DNA of 64,000 bases from Saprospiraceae bacterium (GTDB lineage: Bacteria; Bacteroidota; Bacteroidia; Chitinophagales; Saprospiraceae): positions 682,001-746,000 of the forward strand of contig JADKDE010000002.1 of the NCBI GenBank assembly GCA_016718505.1, read 5' to 3'. This document shows, piece after piece, positions 54,394-61,412 of this stretch (position 1 is the first letter of the stretch; each line of letters starts with the position of its first letter). A program made the translations under genes and the position numbers. The notes under the pieces were generated by a model. That model was not told where the DNA came from. It did not search any database and saw nothing but the letters and a program-made list of their open reading frames with translations.

Positions 54394-57027
54394 CTAAAAA
54401 CTAGATTCAAGTTCTTTCAATATTTTACTTTGAACCTCATCCAATTTTGCAGCCAATTTACCTTTAGCTGACGCCAAATGCGGCTGTCCCCCACCGCCAC
54501 CTTCGAATATCGGTGCGACTTCTTTGATTATTTTATTGAAATTAATGTTTCTCTCTTTAGCCAATTCTGGACTGGTTTGGAGCAATATATTGGGCAATCC
54601 ATCCTGTATAAAACTCACAGAAACAACAAGATTATCTACTTCATTGACCAATTGGGAGATTAACGTTTTTATCGCTTTTCCGTCTTCAAGAGCTAAGTGC
54701 GTTTGAAGCAATTTTATGCCCCCTCTGTCTTGAATTTGCTGTATTAAATCAGCTTTTGAATTAAGGGCAATCTGAATGTTTAAATTTTCTATTTGCTTGT
54801 TCAATTCTTTATTTTCTTCCTGAATATTCAATATTTGTGCCGTTGGATCGCTAGGAGCTTTTAACAATTCTCGGACTTGACCTAGGGTGATTTTGTCTTG
54901 TCGTGCTTCTACTACTGCTTGATATCCCGTCGTAGCTTCAAGTCGCCTTACGCCTGCTGCAATGGCAGTTTCAGAATTTATCCTAAAATATCCGATGGTT
55001 CCCGTGCTGGGTACATGGCATCCACCACATAATTCTTTTGAATACCCTGGGTCAAAGGTGATTACACGAACACTTTCTCCATATTTTTCACCAAAAAGCA
55101 TCATAGCCCCCGTAGCTTTTGCCTCTTCTATGGGTAATTGCCTTTGCTCTTGTAGAGATATATCCGCTCGGATTTTCTGATTAACCAAATCCTCCACCTT
55201 AGCCAATTCTTCTCTGGTCATTTTTTGAAAATGTGAAAAGTCGAAACGCAGCAAATTTTCTGAAACCAATGACCCCCTTTGTTGGACATGTGAACCCAAC
55301 ACTTGTCTCAAAGCCGCATGGAGCAAATGCGTAGCCGAGTGGTTGCGCTCGATATTCCTTCGTCGAGTCACATCTATCTGAGCATTAAAACTCAAATCGA
55401 GTCTCTCTGGCAGCCTATCCACCAAATGGATTGGCAAATCGTTCTCCTTTATCGTATTCGTAACTCTGATGATTTCTTCTGAATTTGACAGCAATCCGGT
55501 ATCCCCAATTTGGCCACCACCTTCAGGATAAAATGGAGTTTTGTTGAGCACAAGCTGAAATTCTTCTCCATCCTTTTTTGCAACCGTTCTGTATTTTATC
55601 AGCTTAACTTCCTCCAAAGAATCTTTATCGTACCCTTCAAATGTCAGGTCCGTATCATCTTTGAGCACGACCCAATCTCCAACAGATTTCTGCGCATCCA
55701 TTCTAGATCGGTTCTTTTGTGCATTCAAGGCCTCTTCAAATACCTTTTCTTGTACCGTCCAACCTCTTTCCTTGCCGATCAACCTCGTTAAGTCTATTGG
55801 GAATCCAAAAGTATCATAAAGTTCAAAGGCAATCTTTCCATCCATTTCCTTCATGTCCTTCGGCAAACTATCCAGCTTTTTCATCCCATCCCCAAGCGTT
55901 CTCAAAAACGATTTTTCTTCTTCAAAAATGACCTTCTCGATAAAATCACTTTGCGGAATTAATTCTGGAAATACACCTCCAAAATGCGCTTTCATCAATG
56001 GTACCATCGTGTACATCAACGGGTCATTTCGCCCTAAAAATGAATAATAATACCGTATCGCTCGCCTCAAAATCCTCCTTATCACATATCCGGCACCCGT
56101 ATTGGATGGCATCTCCCCATCCGCAATGGTGAAAACCACTGCCCTAATATGATCCACCAGCACCCGATAAGCGATGTCCGAGTGTGCATCGAGTTCGAAA
56201 GATCCTGTATATTTTATGCCCGTTTTATTGACCAAATGTTGTATAAATGAGGCAAATATATCCGTATCATAGTTGCTTTTTTTCTTTTGGATGGCACGGC
56301 ACAAGCGTTCGAATCCCATACCCGTATCCACGTGCTTTGCGGACAATTCTTCTAAGGATCCATCCGCTTTTCGGTTGAATTGGATGAAGACATTATTCCA
56401 TATTTCTATCACTTCGGGGTGATCATTATTCACCAAGGACAAGCCAGAAAGAGCTGCCACTTCTTCATCACTTCGCGTATCTATATGTATTTCAGAACAA
56501 GGCCCACAGGGTCCTGTATCGCCCATTTCCCAGAAATTATCCTTCTTGGAAGCAAATATTATTCGGTCTTTATCAATCCATTCTTCCCAAAATTTGGCAG
56601 CTTCAGTATCCGGCTCCAGGCCTTCGCTCGGATCCCCCTCAAACACGGTTACATAGAGCCTATCTTTAGGCAGCTTATACACTTTGGTTAAGAGTTCCCA
56701 TGACCATGCGATGGCTTCCTTTTTGAAATAATCTCCAAATGACCAGTTACCCAACATTTCGAACATCGTATGGTGATAACCATCAATGCCAACATCCTCT
56801 AGATCGTTGTGTTTTCCCGACACCCGCAGACACTTTTGAGTATCCGCTACCCGCTTATCTTTGGCTATTTTATTTCCTAAAAAATAATCCTTAAAGGGAT
56901 TCATCCCTGCATTGGTAAACATCAAAGTGGGGTCATTTTTATTGACTATCGGCGCCGAAGGAACAATCTTATGCCCCTTAGATTCAAAAAAATCAAAAAA
57001 TGCTTGCCGTATCTCTGCTGCTGTCAT
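54394..57027 (-). CDS. alaS: Alanine--tRNA ligase
   Basis: 877 residues, normal length. The catalytic core (1-240) has GNWSFGDYFKKEAI; the editing domain (about 550-720) holds the zinc motif NHSATHLLHAAL and CGGCHVPSTG; the C-terminal DHHA1 domain ends in FEGGGGGQPHLASAKGK. It charges tRNA-Ala and clears mischarged Ser/Gly. Essential. The upstream side has structured element D. Confidence 0.97.
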   Translation of the reverse strand: MTAAEIRQAFFDFFESKGHKIVPSAPIVNKNDPTLMFTNAGMNPFKDYFLGNKIAKDKRVADTQKCLRVSGKHNDLEDVGIDGYHHTMFEMLGNWSFGDYFKKEAIAWSWELLTKVYKLPKDRLYVTVFEGDPSEGLEPDTEAAKFWEEWIDKDRIIFASKKDNFWEMGDTGPCGPCSEIHIDTRSDEEVAALSGLSLVNNDHPEVIEIWNNVFIQFNRKADGSLEELSAKHVDTGMGFERLCRAIQKKKSNYDTDIFASFIQHLVNKTGIKYTGSFELDAHSDIAYRVLVDHIRAVVFTIADGEMPSNTGAGYVIRRILRRAIRYYYSFLGRNDPLMYTMVPLMKAHFGGVFPELIPQSDFIEKVIFEEEKSFLRTLGDGMKKLDSLPKDMKEMDGKIAFELYDTFGFPIDLTRLIGKERGWTVQEKVFEEALNAQKNRSRMDAQKSVGDWVVLKDDTDLTFEGYDKDSLEEVKLIKYRTVAKKDGEEFQLVLNKTPFYPEGGGQIGDTGLLSNSEEIIRVTNTIKENDLPIHLVDRLPERLDLSFNAQIDVTRRRNIERNHSATHLLHAALRQVLGSHVQQRGSLVSENLLRFDFSHFQKMTREELAKVEDLVNQKIRADISLQEQRQLPIEEAKATGAMMLFGEKYGESVRVITFDPGYSKELCGGCHVPSTGTIGYFRINSETAIAAGVRRLEATTGYQAVVEARQDKITLGQVRELLKAPSDPTAQILNIQEENKELNKQIENLNIQIALNSKADLIQQIQDRGGIKLLQTHLALEDGKAIKTLISQLVNEVDNLVVSVSFIQDGLPNILLQTSPELAKERNINFNKIIKEVAPIFEGGGGGQPHLASAKGKLAAKLDEVQSKILKELESSF

Positions 57028-57184
57028 TTTTACTGTATTTTTTAGTGAAATGAAGGTGCAAATATACGATGGATGTCGTTAAAAATGGGATAAATTTTGC
57101 TCAGGCCCTGCGTCCCTTTGTTAGAGTTCAAATTGCAAAATAATCTCAGACTGGGTAAAATCAATATTTTATTTATTATTATTT

Positions 57185-57298
57185 GGGCGTCCCCTTGTTC
57201 GACAAGGGCCAGGCTCTCACTGGCTTTGGTCCTATTTCCCATCGGAAAATAGGACTCATCTCACATAGGTGAGATGACCAGACCGATCCTTGACGCGG
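57185..57298 (+). repeat. Structured intergenic element, copy D
   Basis: Begins GGGCGTCCCC and ends CCTTGACGCGG; ends pair as GCGTC with GACGC. Four hairpins lie inside: CCCTTG-TTCGA-CAAGGG, CCAG-GCTCTCA-CTGG, GTCCTATTT-9-AAATAGGAC and TCATCTCAC-ATAG-GTGAGATGA. This is the clearest copy of the family shown by A, B and C, between alaS and the spermidine-synthase-like gene. Confidence 0.7.
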
Positions 57299-57556
57299 CA
57301 GCCATGATCGCTATAATGGTAAGTTATCGAGTTTATTCGATGGATTTTATCATTTCAGAATGTTTTTATAATTTCATAAATAAAAACAGTTCTATACATA
57401 AATTGAAGAAATTTCATATTATTGCACTAGCATTAGGAATTTATCTTGGAAAGGGAAAGGTTTCAAATTCTATAAAAGTACGTAAAACAATTAAGGTTTG
57501 GTGGCAAATAATGGAGGACTACAAACAAAATTGCTAACAAGGTTAGAAATGACAGA
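57299..57556. other. Intergenic stretch after element D with no recognised gene
   Basis: An open frame of about 80 codons ending at 57537 (with KKFHIIALALGIYLGKGK) can be drawn, but it begins inside element D, resembles no family I know and has no promoter. I do not call it a gene. Confidence 0.3.
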
Positions 57557-59116
57557 ATGATTAATTGGAAGTATAAAATTTACATTCTTGCTTTTGTCGA
57601 AGGGCTTCTTTTGATGAGCGTAGAGTTGTTGGCATCAAGGTTTCTTACCCCACATTTTGGTTCGACCCTTTATGTTATTACCTCAATCTTAGGGATTACA
57701 TTATTATCTCTACTCACAGGGTACTACATTGGAAGTGAGTTAGTACTTAGAAAAGTGAAAGTAAACACTGCACTGATTGCCTTGATTTTAGCGAGCTTTT
57801 ATCTTTGTTTAAGTCCAACTATAGGAGCGAAAATCGGAACAATAGGTTTAAGTTTGGGTTTGATTACTGGCAGTATTTTAGGATCCTTATTTTTACTTTT
57901 TATTCCAATAGTTCTTCTTGGATTGATCTCCCCGATTTTAGTTCAAGTGATAAATGATGATGGGTTAATAGCTGGTACTTCAGCTGGGAGAATATACACA
58001 ATTAGTACCATTGGTGGGTTTGTAGGAACATTTCTTACGGGTCTATATCTAATCCCAACCTTTGGAACTAAGATGACCGCATTGATGATAGGATGTGCGA
58101 GTTTTATTTTTCCTGCCTATTTATTGACTATTCTTGGATTTAAGAAAGGGAATTTATACCTTCTTGTTTTCATGCTTGTTTTGTTTTTAACATTGGGGAT
58201 ATCTAGTAAGCCATTGCCAACACCAATTAATTCGAAGGTATTGTATCAATCAGATGATGTTTTGGGATTACTACAAGTTTTAGAATATCCGAATGGATCT
58301 AGAGTTCTAAAATCCAATCGAACCAACCAATCGGTCATCGACTTTGAGAGTGGTGTTTCGTATTTATTATATACCCATGCAATTGCCGCCATAGCTACTG
58401 GAGCTATAATCAATAAAAATGCAGAGATCCTTTTAATTGGAATGGCAGGAGGGTCATTGGTTAAGGAGCTTGAAAATTCTGGGTATAAAAATATTACTGT
58501 TGTGGACAATGACAGCCGTACGAAATATATTGCTGAGAATTTTTTCGGAGTACAGCCAAGTTCTTATTCATTTTTGGAAGCAGATGGCCGTAGATATTTA
58601 AATGCTACTGATAAAAAATTTGATTTAATAATACTGGATGTATCCAATGCAGAACAACAACCTTATCATTTATTCACAAAAGAATCCTTTCAAAAGATAT
58701 CAGATCGTCTTAATGAAAAAGGAATTTTAATTATCAATTTGGTAGATTTTTTGGAGGAAACGAAAGCAATAATAACCAAAAGGGTTTTAGCTGGGATGAA
58801 CTTTGCGGAGTTAAATCCCGTCTATTTTAAAGATTTTTACAAACCAAACAGCATACCTAAAACCGAGATGGAATATTTTGCACATGAAAAAATATTGTTA
58901 GGCCATAAGTCGGCTATTACAATGGACCAAGATACTTCAACCTTAAATGAATGCTGCTCATGGATGCCATTTGCAGTGAATCTTAGAAAAAATTATCCCA
59001 ACTGTGTACAAACTATAAATTTTAAAAATCAGCCACCATTCAATGACGATACTCCAGATATGGAGGTTATGAGCTTTGAACGGAGTAAGCTTTTAAGAAC
59101 GGAATTTTTGAAATGA
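57557..59116 (+). CDS. Membrane-anchored spermidine-synthase-like protein
   Basis: 519 residues. The first 220 hold about seven transmembrane helices (FVEGLLLMSVELLASRFLTPHFGSTLYVITSILG is the conserved start, GRIYTISTIGGFVGTFLTG follows). The remainder is a spermidine synthase-type Rossmann domain: LLIGMAGGSLVKELENSGY, VVDNDSRTK, DGRRYL and DLIILDVSNAEQQPYHLFTKE. Such membrane fusions are widespread but their substrate is unresolved, and real spermidine synthesis is not assured since DxSxAE replaces the usual DSTDP-like motif. The adjacent gene 30 bp downstream encodes a secreted cysteine-rich protein, so it may modify an envelope component. Confidence 0.85.
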   Translation: MINWKYKIYILAFVEGLLLMSVELLASRFLTPHFGSTLYVITSILGITLLSLLTGYYIGSELVLRKVKVNTALIALILASFYLCLSPTIGAKIGTIGLSLGLITGSILGSLFLLFIPIVLLGLISPILVQVINDDGLIAGTSAGRIYTISTIGGFVGTFLTGLYLIPTFGTKMTALMIGCASFIFPAYLLTILGFKKGNLYLLVFMLVLFLTLGISSKPLPTPINSKVLYQSDDVLGLLQVLEYPNGSRVLKSNRTNQSVIDFESGVSYLLYTHAIAAIATGAIINKNAEILLIGMAGGSLVKELENSGYKNITVVDNDSRTKYIAENFFGVQPSSYSFLEADGRRYLNATDKKFDLIILDVSNAEQQPYHLFTKESFQKISDRLNEKGILIINLVDFLEETKAIITKRVLAGMNFAELNPVYFKDFYKPNSIPKTEMEYFAHEKILLGHKSAITMDQDTSTLNECCSWMPFAVNLRKNYPNCVQTINFKNQPPFNDDTPDMEVMSFERSKLLRTEFLK

Positions 59117-59146
59117 TTAATACGGAATAACGCTAAATTTAAAATC

Positions 59147-61039
59147 ATGAAACCTCTTTTCTTCATTTTTATCCAAATTTTTTTGTTTGCAGAATTCTCT
59201 CATGCTGCATCTTGTTCTGGGAGAACTACTTATTCTGAATTAGGTACAAGTGGCACATTTACAAAAATCGGTTCTGGATCAGGTCCTGGCATGGTTCGGC
59301 TTTGTGTTGAGGGTAATACCTTTTCAGGTGGGATGTGCGGTGGTAGTGATGCAGGAATATTTATATACGATTGCTCCCTTACAAATATTTATGGTATTAT
59401 TAATGAGAATACTCCAGTAGGCTATTGCATGTCTATGAACATCTATGATGGTTGTATGAATCTAAGAAAGATTTGTTCTGGTTTTTCAGGAGATATTACA
59501 ATATCATGGTCAACAATGAAAGATGGAGCAAGTCTTTGTACAGGACCTGATGCTATTGCTCCCTATATTTCAGTACCAAGTACAGATTGCCTAGGTGCCA
59601 TATATATATCCCAAAACGGAACCTACCCCTCAATTGCTTCAGGAGAAGGCTTCGAGGAGTTTATGTGCGCTGGTATTAATGGTCCAACCAACGGAGGATG
59701 TCTTACGGCTCAATCTTCATTAAATAATTTCATTGGTGGAGAACATAATTCAAGGTGGTATCGTTTTGTTCCAGAAACAAGTGGTGCTTTGACCATTGAT
59801 ATTGCACCTTCTTTAGATCAAGATGATTATGATTTTGCCTTATGGCAGTCGGACGATTGTAATAACCTCGGTACACCATTAAGATGTAATTATTGTGATG
59901 GAATTGGAGTCACCGGAATTGGACCTACTGGAGTCCTACCCTCCACCCCGGTTTCAGTAGGATGCAACAATTATAGCAGCACATTAAATGTAACTGCTGG
60001 TCTAACATATTATTTGTTAGTAAATGGTTTTGGATTTCCTACAGATCCTTCATTTAATATAACATTTGGAGGAACTGCCTCCCTAAAACCAAGTGTCTCA
60101 TGTCCTACTGTTGAGGTTAACTCCACCGTTCAAAACACTACCTGTGGGTCAGCAAACGGTTCAATCAATCTTTTGCCAATTGAAGTCGGTCAGTACTATA
60201 ATTATAGATGGGATAATGGGAGCACATTTCAAAATCTTAAATATATTGGACCTGGTAAATATACCGTTACGGTATCACCTGCCAACAATCCTCAATGTTC
60301 TACAATAAAGACATTTACTGTTCAAGGATCTTCCAATACTTTAGTTAGTTCTATAAATGGGAATCTAAGTATTTGTCAAGGAGGTAGCTCAAATATTACT
60401 GCTACTGGAGGGGCCTTATATACATGGAATAACGGAACTTCGGGGCCTGTATTAAACATTTCAAGTTCAGGCAATTATATAGTTACTGTTACCGACAATC
60501 AAGGGTGCACAAGTGCCTCAAGTGCAGAAAGTATAATAATTCCAGTATCGGCTAATATTTCTGGAGAAAATACGATTTGCAAAGGCGACACAATAGCTTT
60601 ATTTGCTTCGGGTGGTGGAACTTATTCTTGGAATACTGGGTCGATTGACTCTATCACAAATATAACCACAGGAGGCAATTATATCGTGACTGTGACCAAC
60701 AATTTGTGTACAAGTATTGATGAATTTATAGTAATTGATCTTTCAAATAATTGTACCACTTCATCACAATCAGAGGTTATTTTGCTAGGTGATTCAAAAT
60801 TTGTCAAAGTATATCCTAATCCTGCCACAAATTCCATTAAGTTTGAATTATTAAAAAAGACAATCAAGGAGGTAAAAATAATTGACAATTTGGGCAAAAT
60901 TTCTATTTCGAGTAAAGAGATAAGTAGGGAAGGCAACAGCATTTCTATTGACATTACATTTTTACCCAAAGGCATATATTATGCTATAATATATTCTGAA
61001 CATGAGCTATTTAATGCTAAATTCATAAAGGTGGAATAA
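59147..61039 (+). CDS. Secreted cysteine-rich protein with Ig-like repeats and T9SS sorting tail
   Basis: 630 residues. Signal peptide ends EFSHA, then ASCSGRTTYSELGTSGTFTKIG. A first cysteine-rich domain (about 20-155) and a jelly-roll-like domain (about 160-330, RWYRFVPETSGALTIDIAPSLDQDDYDFALW) precede Ig/PKD-like repeats (about 335-545) with GGxYTWN and NYIVTVT signatures. The end VYPNPATNSIKFELL...NAKFIKVE is a T9SS type A sorting tail. Likely exposed on the surface. The next gene is its paralog by tandem duplication. The start ATG is 30 bp after the membrane spermidine-synthase-like gene. Confidence 0.88.
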   Translation: MKPLFFIFIQIFLFAEFSHAASCSGRTTYSELGTSGTFTKIGSGSGPGMVRLCVEGNTFSGGMCGGSDAGIFIYDCSLTNIYGIINENTPVGYCMSMNIYDGCMNLRKICSGFSGDITISWSTMKDGASLCTGPDAIAPYISVPSTDCLGAIYISQNGTYPSIASGEGFEEFMCAGINGPTNGGCLTAQSSLNNFIGGEHNSRWYRFVPETSGALTIDIAPSLDQDDYDFALWQSDDCNNLGTPLRCNYCDGIGVTGIGPTGVLPSTPVSVGCNNYSSTLNVTAGLTYYLLVNGFGFPTDPSFNITFGGTASLKPSVSCPTVEVNSTVQNTTCGSANGSINLLPIEVGQYYNYRWDNGSTFQNLKYIGPGKYTVTVSPANNPQCSTIKTFTVQGSSNTLVSSINGNLSICQGGSSNITATGGALYTWNNGTSGPVLNISSSGNYIVTVTDNQGCTSASSAESIIIPVSANISGENTICKGDTIALFASGGGTYSWNTGSIDSITNITTGGNYIVTVTNNLCTSIDEFIVIDLSNNCTTSSQSEVILLGDSKFVKVYPNPATNSIKFELLKKTIKEVKIIDNLGKISISSKEISREGNSISIDITFLPKGIYYAIIYSEHELFNAKFIKVE

Positions 61040-61412
61040 TTCGTTGTTTTTGATATTTCTTCCTAAAAGTTCCTTTGACTTCAACTTGAATTATTAAATG
61101 AGCCAATTTTCAGTATAATTGCTTACTGATTTTTCCTCTTTTTTTTGAAAGTTTCTGGCCTGTTGATATTAGGCTTCATTTTAAGTTACATGTGACAACT
61201 GTTATATTTTAATATTATTGTTATATAAATAAAAAAAATAAGCAAAAAATTAACTTAAAATTCAAAATTTAGAATAAATTACAACATATTTTGATTTGTA
61301 AGTCAATTAAAGGGAAGGTTGGCATATTAAATGAAAAATTAGATTATTTTATTTGGATAATTATTTTCTTAGTATTTTGAGTACTTTGAAATGGCTTATA
61401 TAAAAAACTTGT
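61040..61412. other. Intergenic region between the two paralogs
   Basis: 373 bp, very AT-rich, no open frame worth calling and no obvious terminator. Near-consensus -7 motifs (TACTTTG at 61382-61388 and a TATTTTG nearby) lack the full TAnnTTTG spacing. Nothing else seen. Confidence 0.4.

Noticed and set aside
57274..57537. Small protein gene after element D
   Set aside because: Starts inside the structured element, resembles no family and lacks a promoter or conserved features.
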